Shown: positions 35,421-42,707 of the stretch, piece after piece | Layout: every line of letters begins with the position of its first letter | How positions within the stretch are numbered: position 1 is the first letter of the stretch | Assembly (NCBI RefSeq): GCF_037126245.1 | Contig: NZ_CP136925.1 | Coordinates: 860,001 to 924,000 of the forward strand | Reading direction: 5' to 3' | DNA length: 64,000 bases | DNA from: Mangrovimonas cancribranchiae | GTDB taxonomy: Bacteria; Bacteroidota; Bacteroidia; Flavobacteriales; Flavobacteriaceae | The notes under the pieces: model-generated | What the model was told of the DNA's origin: nothing | What the model saw: the letters and a program-made list of their open reading frames with translations, nothing else | Database searches by the model: none | Made by a program: the position numbers and the translations under genes

Positions 35421-36457
35421 AACAACTTTGGTTACATACGGTAAGATGGTATTTGCGAATAGGCTTGTTTTTTTATTATAAAAAAATTCAGGTAATTAAG
35501 CATGCTTCTATACCCAAAAACACACCTTTACTCTTTTTATGTAATCATCAAAATGCTTTAGTTGATGCTTTGCTAATAGCAACAACTAGCGAACGGTTTA
35601 CTTATTTTTTAACACGAGCTAGTGTGTTTAAAAAACCTTTGGTTGCTAAATTTTTAAGAAGCGTACAAATGCTTCCTGTATTTCGTGTTAGAGATGGCTG
35701 GCAAACCATAAAAAACAATCATGGCACGTTTAATTTATGCACGAAATTACTTAGCAATAACGAAACAGTATCATTATTTCCAGAAGGGAATCATCATATA
35801 AATCGTACGGTAAGACCATTAAGTAAAGGGTTTACTAGAATTGTTTTAGAAACTTTAAAAGTAACTCCAGATTTAGATTTAAAATTAGTTCCTATAGGAT
35901 TGAATTATCAAGATGGCGTTATTTTTCCAGATGAAGTTTCACTGCATTATGGTGTTCCTATTGACGTAAAAACACTTATTAAAGATTGTGAAGATGACCA
36001 ATCGGCTTCATTAGCTTTAAAAACAAAAGTGCAAGATGAATTAAAAACGTTAACAACCCATGTTCCGCCTAATGATTATGAAAATAATTTACAGCGTCTA
36101 CAAAAGCAAGGCGTTAATTTTCGTTATCCAGAACAAGTGAATGCTTTTATAGCATCTGGTTTTAAAAATTATAATGGACCAAAATACAAGGCTAAGCCAA
36201 CTGTGGTTTCTACTCTTTTTAAATGGTTACTTAAACTTAATTTATGGTTACCTTTTTTAGTTTGGCGTTATTATGCATTACCAAAAATTAAGGAGGTAGA
36301 GTTTGTTGCCACGTTTAGGTTTGCTTTAGCCATAACTTTAGTGCCTATATGGTTATTACTATTAACTTGTATTATAGGAAGTGTTTTTAGTTGGACTTTT
36401 GGGTTAAGTTATTTAATTTTTTCTTTAATTATAGCACTTTTAGCTGTTAAGTTGTAG
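35417..36457 (+). CDS. PlsC-type acyltransferase
   Basis: A 346-residue protein of the 1-acylglycerol-3-phosphate acyltransferase superfamily. The catalytic block is CNHQNALVDALLIA with H44 and D50, a His-x5-Asp spacing rather than the classical His-x4-Asp; this looser form is seen in a Bacteroidota branch. Further blocks are FPEGNHHINRTVRPLSKGF and VPIGLNYQDGVIF. Two or more hydrophobic helices at the C-terminus (LITLVPIWLLLLTCIIGSVF region) anchor it in the membrane. It starts with TTG, overlapping the symporter stop. Likely role: acylation in phospholipid synthesis; the exact substrate is uncertain. Confidence 0.83.
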   Translation: MKQLWLHTVRWYLRIGLFFYYKKIQVIKHASIPKNTPLLFLCNHQNALVDALLIATTSERFTYFLTRASVFKKPLVAKFLRSVQMLPVFRVRDGWQTIKNNHGTFNLCTKLLSNNETVSLFPEGNHHINRTVRPLSKGFTRIVLETLKVTPDLDLKLVPIGLNYQDGVIFPDEVSLHYGVPIDVKTLIKDCEDDQSASLALKTKVQDELKTLTTHVPPNDYENNLQRLQKQGVNFRYPEQVNAFIASGFKNYNGPKYKAKPTVVSTLFKWLLKLNLWLPFLVWRYYALPKIKEVEFVATFRFALAITLVPIWLLLLTCIIGSVFSWTFGLSYLIFSLIIALLAVKL

Positions 36458-36464
36458 CATAAAA

Positions 36465-36489
36465 AAAACTGCTTAAAGAAGCAGTTTTT
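36465..36489. terminator. Terminator between convergent genes
   Basis: Ten-base stem AAAACTGCTT (36465-36474) and AAGCAGTTTT (36479-36488), loop AAAG, flanked by an A-tract and T-rich sequence; it could serve both the acyltransferase gene and the DUF3276 gene. Confidence 0.85.
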
Positions 36490-36513
36490 ATAATATTTTA
36501 ATAAAGGTGATTT

Positions 36514-36897
36514 TTAAATATCATCGAAATCTACATCGGTAAATTTCTCGGTAGTTGCTGTTACTGTTTCCTGATTTTCAGAATCACTTTCTTCGTTGTT
36601 GTAGTCCTTTTTAAAGTCTTTTTGATGTCTTTCGCTAATAACTTCTTCACCTTTTTCATTAATAATGTAATCGGTCATTTCTTGAAGAATACTATTAAAC
36701 TCGCTAAAATCTTCTTTGTAAAGATAAATTTTGTGTTTTTTGTAGTGGAAAGAACCATCGTCGTTTGTAAACTTTTTACTTTCTGTAATGGTTAAATAAT
36801 AATCACCAGCTTTGGTAGATCTTACATCAAAGAAATAGGTTCTTCTACCTGCTCTCAATACTTTTGAAAAAATCTCTTCTTTCTCCATCATAGTCAT
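36514..36897 (-). CDS. DUF3276/PUR family DNA- or RNA-binding protein
   Basis: A 127-residue protein with the bacterial PUR-alpha-like repeat: EIFSKVLRAGRRTYFFDVRS then AGDYYLTITESKKF and HYKKHKIYLYKEDFSEFN. Bacterial PUR proteins of this size form dimers that bind single-stranded nucleic acid. The C-terminal third is acidic and probably disordered. The start could be at the second or third Met (MTMMEKEE). It stands alone downstream of the ABC exporter gene, in the same orientation but separated by 110 bases on its own upstream side. Confidence 0.88.
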   Translation of the reverse strand: MTMMEKEEIFSKVLRAGRRTYFFDVRSTKAGDYYLTITESKKFTNDDGSFHYKKHKIYLYKEDFSEFNSILQEMTDYIINEKGEEVISERHQKDFKKDYNNEESDSENQETVTATTEKFTDVDFDDI

Positions 36898-37007
36898 TTA
36901 AGTTCGTGTTGTTTTTTAAAAACGTATAAAATTAAGTTGTCCAAAAATCTAAAAAAAAATCATAGCAACCAACAAATTCATGTATTTCTTTTGCGAAAGT
37001 ATTTAGG

Positions 37008-38777
37008 TTAATGGGCTTCGCTTAGTTGTTTCTGATAGAGCTCTTTGTAATACCCTTCTTTGTTAATTAGGCTATTATGATTACCATCTTGGATGATTTT
37101 TCCATCATCTAGAACGATAATGTGGTCGGCACTTTTAACCGATGAAACACGGTGGCTAACAATAATTGTAGTTTTATCTTTAGATACCGTATTTAAATGA
37201 TGTAGAATTTTTTCTTCGGTTTCTGTATCTACAGCAGATAACGAATCGTCAAAAAGGAGTATTTTAGGATCTTTAACAATGGCTCTAGCTATAGAAACAC
37301 GTTGTTTTTGTCCACCAGAAAGGGTGATGCCACGTTCGCCAAGCACGGTATCATAACCTTTATTAAACTTCACGATGTTTTTATGTACTTGGGCTTGTTT
37401 GGCAGCTGTTATAACATCTTCATCAGAAGCGTCTTCTTTTCCAAAGGTAATGTTGTTTTTAATGGTATCGGAAAATAGAAAGGCATCTTGCGGAACATAA
37501 CCAATAGCATTTCTTAAACTAGTAAGGTTGATGTTTTTAATAGGCGTATCATCAATTAAAATCTCGCCTTTATCAATATCGTATAGACGTCCTATTAAAT
37601 CTAAAATAGTTGATTTTCCAGAGCCTGTTTTTCCTATAATAGCTAACGTTTTTCCTTTGTTTAATGTAAACGAGATTCCTTTTAATGCTTGAATGTTAGT
37701 ATCGTCGTAAGTAAAGAATACATTTTTAAAAGTAATATGGCCTTCAATAGGTGTTGGTGCTGTGACCGTATTAGAAATTTCAGGTTTTTTCTTTAAAAAC
37801 TCATTAATACGTTTTTGCGAAGCTTCGGCTTGTTGTACTATAGATGTTACCCAGCCCACAGTTGCTACAGGCCAAGTAAGCATGTTTACATATATAATAA
37901 ACTCTGCAATGGTACCTAAACTTTCAATTTCACCATCTATATATTGTTTACCCCCTATGTAAATAACCATTAAGTTACTTATACCTATAAGTAAAATCAT
38001 CATAGGAAAGAAAAACGATCGTATTCTAACGAGGTCGAGTTGTTTTTGTCGGCTTTCTTCAGATAGTTGATTAAAATTAGTAGAGGTTTGTAACTCTAAT
38101 CCATAAGCCTTTATAATTGAAATACCGCTAAAGGTTTCTTGGGTAGAAGAAGATAATTTAGATAAGTATTCTTGTACAACAGTACTACGTTTATGAATTT
38201 CTTTACTAAGTTTATAAATAGCTACCGATAGTATAGGTAAGGGTAGAATAGTATATAAGGTTAATTTTGGTGCTTGATTAAACATATATATTAATGCAAT
38301 AACAAATAAAGTTATGGTATTAATACTATACATAATGGCAGGTCCCGCATACATTCTCACACGACTTACATCTTCAGTAATGCGATTCATTAAATCGCCT
38401 GTTCGGTTCTTTTTATAAAAGTTAAGAGATAGCTTTTGATATTGTTGATAAACTTCATTTTTAAGGTCGTATTCAACATAACGCGATACATTAATAATAG
38501 TTTGTCGCATTAAAAAAGTAAAAATTCCCGCAATAATGGACGCGCCAATTATTAAAAGGATATTTTCAAGCAATTCAGTTTTAAATACACTTTTATCGGT
38601 AATAATGCCATTATTCCAGTTTTCGACAACCGTGAAAATTTCTCTTACTAATCTAGGTGTAAAAAGTAAAAACACACGAGCAATGGCTGTAATAATAACA
38701 CCAAGGATAAGTTGGTACTTATATTTCAGGAAATATTTATTAAGATGTTGTAATTCTTTCATTTTAAGTATTAACAA
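37008..38777 (-). CDS. ABC exporter, fused permease and ATPase (MsbA-like)
   Basis: A 589-residue half-transporter: six membrane helices (residues about 20-320), then a nucleotide-binding domain with IIGKTGSGKSTILDLIGRLY (Walker A), VPQDAFLFSDTIKNN (Q-loop), GITLSGGQKQRVSIARA (signature) and ILLFDDSLSAVD. The glutamate usually after the Walker B aspartate is Asp-Ser here (LLFDDSLSAVD), so the catalytic base is changed, as in one half of many heterodimeric exporters. That suggests it may pair with another half-transporter. Substrate unknown: lipid, peptide or drug. An ATG codon three residues in could also serve as start. Confidence 0.88.
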   Translation of the reverse strand: MLILKMKELQHLNKYFLKYKYQLILGVIITAIARVFLLFTPRLVREIFTVVENWNNGIITDKSVFKTELLENILLIIGASIIAGIFTFLMRQTIINVSRYVEYDLKNEVYQQYQKLSLNFYKKNRTGDLMNRITEDVSRVRMYAGPAIMYSINTITLFVIALIYMFNQAPKLTLYTILPLPILSVAIYKLSKEIHKRSTVVQEYLSKLSSSTQETFSGISIIKAYGLELQTSTNFNQLSEESRQKQLDLVRIRSFFFPMMILLIGISNLMVIYIGGKQYIDGEIESLGTIAEFIIYVNMLTWPVATVGWVTSIVQQAEASQKRINEFLKKKPEISNTVTAPTPIEGHITFKNVFFTYDDTNIQALKGISFTLNKGKTLAIIGKTGSGKSTILDLIGRLYDIDKGEILIDDTPIKNINLTSLRNAIGYVPQDAFLFSDTIKNNITFGKEDASDEDVITAAKQAQVHKNIVKFNKGYDTVLGERGITLSGGQKQRVSIARAIVKDPKILLFDDSLSAVDTETEEKILHHLNTVSKDKTTIIVSHRVSSVKSADHIIVLDDGKIIQDGNHNSLINKEGYYKELYQKQLSEAH

Positions 38778-38823
38778 TATAAATAGATACTTTTGTTAAT
38801 TTTTCATTTTAATACACTCTCTA

Positions 38824-38854
38824 TTGCATAAATAATAATATTGATTTAATTTTG
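38824..38854 (+). promoter_or_regulatory. Promoter of the leucine dehydrogenase-type gene
   Basis: TTG (38824-38826), 20 bases, then TAATTTTG (38847-38854): a full match to the Bacteroidota TTG-N17-23-TAnnTTTG pattern. It shows that the TTG at 38852 is part of the promoter, so the coding start must be further down. Confidence 0.65.
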
Positions 38855-38911
38855 CGCCGTGTTTTTAGAATATTTCAAAAAGCATTAAAAAAATACTTAT
38901 ACATAATAATT

Positions 38912-40012
38912 ATGTTAACAGAGGTAAAAACTAACAAAGAACTTAAGGCTGATCCAGTATTTGGACAGCTTTCATTTGATGACCACGAACAAGTCGTTTT
39001 TTGCAGCGACAAAGATACAGGTTTAAAAGCAATAATAGGAATTCATAACACAACTTTAGGACCTGCCTTAGGAGGAACTAGAATGTGGACTTACCAAAAT
39101 GAATGGGAAGCTTTAAACGATGTTCTTCGATTATCAAGAGGAATGACATACAAATCAGCGATTACTGGTTTAAATTTAGGTGGTGGTAAAGCCGTAATAA
39201 TAGGCGATGCTAAAACCCAAAAAACACCAGAGTTAATGAAAAAATTTGGAGAATATGTTCATTCTTTAAATGGTCGTTACATTACAGCTGAAGATGTTGG
39301 TATGGAAACTAGCGATATGGATTTAGTACGCGAAGTAACGCCGTACGTTACAGGAATTTCAGAAGAAAAAGGAGGCGCAGGAAACCCTTCTCCTGTAACA
39401 GCTTATGGGGTTTTTATGGGAATGAAAGCCGCCGCTAAATACAAGTATGGAACAGATTTATTAGAAGGTAAACAAGTGTTTGTACAAGGTATTGGCCATG
39501 TTGGCGAAGCTTTAGTAGAAAACCTTGTAGAAGAAGGAGCCATTGTTACTATAGCCGATATAAACCAAGAACGTTTAGAAGCTGTAAGAAGTAAATATGG
39601 GGTTACTATTTATGAAGGTAACGATATTTATACTGAAAAAATGGACATTTACGCCCCATGTGCTTTAGGTGCTACAATTAACGACGATACCATTAACAAA
39701 TTACAAGCAAAAGTTATTGCTGGAGCTGCTAATAACCAATTAGCAAACGAAGTAAAACACGGTCAGTTACTTCAAGAAAAAGGTATTGTTTATGCTCCAG
39801 ATTTCTTAATCAATGCTGGAGGAATTATTAATGTATATGCAGAATTAGAAAGCTATAATAAAGCTGAAATTATGCGTAAAACAGAAAATATTTACAATAC
39901 AACGCTAGAGATTTTAAATCATGCCGATGTTAATAACATGACTTCCAATCAAGCAGCGTTAGCTTTAGCACAAAAACGTATTGATACAAGAAAGCTAGAA
40001 AATAACAGCTAG
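38912..40012 (+). CDS. Glu/Leu/Phe/Val dehydrogenase (leucine dehydrogenase type)
   Basis: Start chosen at ATG 38912, because a longer frame from TTG 38852 overlaps the promoter; the protein is then 366 residues, normal for leucine dehydrogenase. It performs NAD-dependent oxidative deamination of branched-chain amino acids. Visible parts: TTLGPALGGTRMW and LSRGMTYKSAITGLNLGGGK with the catalytic lysine, TAEDVGMETSDMD, and the NAD-binding QGIGHVGEALVENLVEEGA followed by ADINQERL. Leucine versus valine or phenylalanine cannot be settled by eye. The HMG-CoA lyase gene at 48175 would act later in leucine breakdown. Confidence 0.9.
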   Translation: MLTEVKTNKELKADPVFGQLSFDDHEQVVFCSDKDTGLKAIIGIHNTTLGPALGGTRMWTYQNEWEALNDVLRLSRGMTYKSAITGLNLGGGKAVIIGDAKTQKTPELMKKFGEYVHSLNGRYITAEDVGMETSDMDLVREVTPYVTGISEEKGGAGNPSPVTAYGVFMGMKAAAKYKYGTDLLEGKQVFVQGIGHVGEALVENLVEEGAIVTIADINQERLEAVRSKYGVTIYEGNDIYTEKMDIYAPCALGATINDDTINKLQAKVIAGAANNQLANEVKHGQLLQEKGIVYAPDFLINAGGIINVYAELESYNKAEIMRKTENIYNTTLEILNHADVNNMTSNQAALALAQKRIDTRKLENNS

Positions 40013-40037
40013 TTTTTTTAAAAAACAGTATTTTTGC

Positions 40038-40072
40038 AAGGCAAAATCCTAATCGGGTTTTGCCTTATTTAA
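40038..40072 (+). terminator. Terminator after the dehydrogenase gene
   Basis: Stem AAGGCAAAATCC (40038-40049) pairs with GGGTTTTGCCTT (40055-40066) around TAATC, followed by ATTTAATTT. A TATTTTTG just before it (40029-40036) could be the -7 element of nusB, which would place the nusB transcript start within or next to this hairpin. Confidence 0.75.
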
Positions 40073-40090
40073 TTTATAAAGTTCTTTTAA

Positions 40091-41035
40091 ATGTTAAATA
40101 GAAGACATATTCGAATCAAGGTCATGCAATCGGTTTACGCGTTTAAAGGTAGCGAAAGCGATGCCCTAAATAAAGACCAAAAATTCTTAATGCAAAGTTT
40201 AGATAAAGCCTATAATCTTTATCTATTAATGCTTTCCTTACTTGTTGAACTTCAAAAAAAATCTGAAGATCATCTGTCAAAAAGTATGAAAAAACATCTA
40301 GCGACAGAGGAAGATAAAAACCCAAATAGAAAGTTTGTTAATAACGAAGTGCTTCAATTTTTGCTACACAACGAAGCCTTACAAGACGCTCTAGAAACTA
40401 ATAAAGTTAAGCATTGGGATCTGGACGATGAGTATGTCGATATTATTTATAAAGACATTCTAGCTAGCGAACTTTATGCCGATTACATGAAAACGAAAGT
40501 GTCCGATTTTAAGGAAGACAAGTTTTTTGTAATTGATATTTATCGCGAAATTATAGCGCCAAACGATAAGCTTTTCGATTATTTAGAAGATCATAACATG
40601 ACTTGGGTAGACGATTTTCCATTGGTAAACACCACCATATTAAAAATGCTACGTAAGTTAAAGCCAACAGCCAATCCAAAGGTTGTAATACCAGACTTAT
40701 ATAAAGACGAAGACGATGAAATGTTTGCTGTAGATTTGTTTAAAAAAACAATTCTAAATCAAACAACATTTAGAAAAATAGTAGAAGACCGTACAAAAAA
40801 CTGGGATTCAGACCGAATTGCAGATATTGATTATGTGTTGCTAATTATGGCCATTTGTGAGATTATAAAATTTCCTTCAATACCCATTAAAGTTACAATA
40901 AACGAGTATTTAGAAATCGCCAAAGAGTACTCTACACCTAAGAGTAGTATCTTTATAAATGGTATTTTAGATAAGTACGTTAAAGAGTTACAAGAAAAAA
41001 ACGAATTAAATAAAACAGGACGAGGGTTGATGTAG
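40091..41035 (+). CDS. nusB: Transcription antitermination factor NusB
   Basis: A 314-residue protein, about twice the length of E. coli NusB. The N-terminus MLNRRHIRIKVMQSVYAF is the NusB/RsmB start; the canonical NusB body is in the C-terminal half: TFRKIVEDRTKNWDSDRIAD then DYVLLIMAICEIIKFPSIPI, KVTINEYLEIAKEYSTPKSS and FINGILDKY. The middle holds a long lysine- and aspartate-rich insertion typical of Bacteroidota NusB. It acts in rRNA antitermination with NusE. It precedes the DUF1573 and yajC genes by 68 bases, an arrangement common in Flavobacteria. Confidence 0.93.
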   Translation: MLNRRHIRIKVMQSVYAFKGSESDALNKDQKFLMQSLDKAYNLYLLMLSLLVELQKKSEDHLSKSMKKHLATEEDKNPNRKFVNNEVLQFLLHNEALQDALETNKVKHWDLDDEYVDIIYKDILASELYADYMKTKVSDFKEDKFFVIDIYREIIAPNDKLFDYLEDHNMTWVDDFPLVNTTILKMLRKLKPTANPKVVIPDLYKDEDDEMFAVDLFKKTILNQTTFRKIVEDRTKNWDSDRIADIDYVLLIMAICEIIKFPSIPIKVTINEYLEIAKEYSTPKSSIFINGILDKYVKELQEKNELNKTGRGLM

Positions 41036-41103
41036 AACGAATAAATTAGTACATTTATCCGCTGAAATTAAAAATCTATTAAATAATCTTTAAAAATAGC
41101 ACA

Positions 41104-41595
41104 ATGAAAAAAGTAGTATTAGGACTAGCAGCTTTATGTATGATCGCTTTTACATCATGTAAAGAAGATGCTTCTAAAAAAATTGATGAAAATAATGTAG
41201 CAGAAGCTGCCGAAAGAGATGCAAACGCTTCTAAATTCCCTATCATGAGTTTTGATAAGCAAGAACATGATTTTGGTGAAATTGAAAGTAAAACAGCTGT
41301 AGAAACAGTATTTAAATATACAAACACAGGTGAAGCACCATTAGTAGTAACAGATATTAAAAGTACTTGTGGGTGTACAGTGCCTAAAGACTGGAGTAAA
41401 GAGCCTTTACAACCAGGCGATTCTGGACAATTTACAGTAAAGTTTAACGGTTCTGGAAGAAACAAGGTAAACAAAACCATTACTGTAACAGCTAATACAA
41501 AAACGGGAAAAGAAACTGTTAAAATTACAGCTTTCGTTAAGCCAGACCCAAACGCTGTACAACCAGCAAAAGCACAAGTACCTCAAGTAAAATAA
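41104..41595 (+). CDS. DUF1573 lipoprotein
   Basis: A 163-residue lipoprotein: the signal peptide ends in the lipobox FTSC with Cys19 as the lipidated residue. The DUF1573 domain (about residues 48-140) has FDKQEHDFGEIESKTAVETV, FKYTNTGEAPLVVTDIKSTC and GCTVPKDWSKEPLQPG, an Ig-like fold related to ASPM-SPD-2-Hydin modules. The C-terminal tail is Pro/Gln/Lys-rich. The function is unknown; it is presumably at the periplasmic face of a membrane. It precedes yajC by one base. Confidence 0.92.
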   Translation: MKKVVLGLAALCMIAFTSCKEDASKKIDENNVAEAAERDANASKFPIMSFDKQEHDFGEIESKTAVETVFKYTNTGEAPLVVTDIKSTCGCTVPKDWSKEPLQPGDSGQFTVKFNGSGRNKVNKTITVTANTKTGKETVKITAFVKPDPNAVQPAKAQVPQVK

Positions 41596-41596
41596 T

Positions 41597-41890
41597 ATGG
41601 GAGAAGGACTAAGTAGTTTATTACCTTTTATTTTAATGTTTGTGGTTATCTATTTCTTTATGATAGCACCACAAATGAAAAAGCAAAAAAAAGAGAAAAA
41701 GTTTGCTGCCGAATTAAAAAAAGGCGATAAAGTTATAACTAAAAGTGGCGTACACGGAAAAGTAGTGGAATTAAACGATAAAGACCACACTTGCGTGATT
41801 GAAACCCTAGCGGGAAAAATGAAGTATGAACGCTCTGCCATTTCTATGGAATTGAGCCAAAAACTTAACGCCCCAGAAAAAAAGAAGTAA
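41597..41890 (+). CDS. yajC: Preprotein translocase subunit YajC
   Basis: A 97-residue membrane protein with one N-terminal helix (LLPFILMFVVIYFFMIAPQM) and a cytoplasmic basic part with KKGDKVITKSGVHGKVVELN, the conserved YajC core. It belongs to the SecDF-YajC holotranslocon complex. It starts one base after the DUF1573 stop and is followed by a clear terminator, so it ends the nusB group. Confidence 0.95.
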   Translation: MGEGLSSLLPFILMFVVIYFFMIAPQMKKQKKEKKFAAELKKGDKVITKSGVHGKVVELNDKDHTCVIETLAGKMKYERSAISMELSQKLNAPEKKK

Positions 41891-41910
41891 TCATAAATTA
41901 CTATTATAAA

Positions 41911-41945
41911 AAAAAGTCGCTCATTTCTTTGAGCGGCTTTTTTTA
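41911..41945. terminator. Terminator between yajC and the YdeI-like gene
   Basis: Stem AAAAAGTCGCTCA (41911-41923) and TGAGCGGCTTTTT (41930-41942) with one G-T pair, flanked by A- and T-tracts; it can serve both convergent genes. Confidence 0.88.
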
Positions 41946-41946
41946 T

Positions 41947-42543
41947 TTAGCAGTTTTTGTATTTATCGTGTAACCCAACACCTTTTAAAATTAAAGGTGT
42001 TATTTTTTCTAGTCTAGACAGCTTTGTTTTCTCACGTTTAGCACTTGCAATATGATCGCTGTATTCTCGTTGTTTTCCAGGAGTAAGGGCTTTAAAAGCC
42101 TTTTCCATAGTATCATTACTCTTTAAAGCATGTGCTAGTTCTTTAGGAATAATAACGTCTTTTCCCTTTCTTTCTGGTTTAAGCTCTTTACCTAATTTTT
42201 GATTTTCTATAGCCTCTTTAACGTAAGCTAAAACAATCGTTTTATCTATATCATTAATCGATTCAAATCGCATTTGGCGTAATGCTTTTGTTTTTTCTTG
42301 GGCTTTTTCTAACACCTTTTTTTCATCTTTTAAAAAGACACCATTAAAAAACCAGATTCCAAAGTGGTTTTTAAAGGCACCAAGCCCGATAACATTTTTA
42401 CCATTTATGGTATAAACAGGAGCATTCCATTTTAATGTTTCATCAACTTCGGTAGAAATAATAATATTCCTTAAAACGTTTAAAGCTTTAGTGAATCTAG
42501 GCTGTTTTTCAATGTATTCCTCAACAGATGTGGCTTTTTTCAT
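41947..42543 (-). CDS. YdeI/OmpD-associated (DUF1801) family protein
   Basis: A 198-residue soluble protein. The N-terminal half is a DUF1801 domain: ETLKWNAPVYTINGKNVIGL, then GAFKNHFGIWFFNGVFLKDE. The C-terminal half is the YdeI/OmpD-associated type: IPKELAHALKSNDTMEKAFK, LTPGKQREYSDHIASAKREK and TKLSRLEKITPLI. Members are linked to bacteriocin or metal tolerance in a few species; the biochemical activity is unknown. It is a single-gene unit, divergent from the TonB receptor gene. Confidence 0.87.
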   Translation of the reverse strand: MKKATSVEEYIEKQPRFTKALNVLRNIIISTEVDETLKWNAPVYTINGKNVIGLGAFKNHFGIWFFNGVFLKDEKKVLEKAQEKTKALRQMRFESINDIDKTIVLAYVKEAIENQKLGKELKPERKGKDVIIPKELAHALKSNDTMEKAFKALTPGKQREYSDHIASAKREKTKLSRLEKITPLILKGVGLHDKYKNC

Positions 42544-42611
42544 AATGTTTTGTTGACTTTTTTATAAAAATACAAGATCTAAAATTCTTATAACAAAAGA
42601 GTTACAAATAT

Positions 42612-42634
42612 TTATTTAAATTTAATCTAAATAA
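42612..42634 (+). promoter_or_regulatory. Fur-like palindromic operator before the TonB receptor
   Basis: A 23-base near-palindrome with arms TTATTTA (42612-42618) and TAAATAA (42628-42634). The inner bases also largely pair (AATT...AATC). It lies just upstream of, or over, the -33 region for the -7 element TATATTTG at 42660-42667. A half site, AATCTAAATAA, is repeated at 42684-42694 downstream of the presumed transcript start. The layout suits an iron-responsive repressor. Confidence 0.5.
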
Positions 42635-42707
42635 GCTTTTTTAAAGTTGTTTCAGATAGTATATTTGCGCCGTATTTGTAGTAAATCTAAATAAAAACAA
42701 CTTAATA

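Noticed and set aside
38852-38911. N-terminal extension of the leucine dehydrogenase-type protein from TTG 38852
   Set aside because: The TTG is part of a full-consensus promoter element, and ATG 38912 gives the normal family length.
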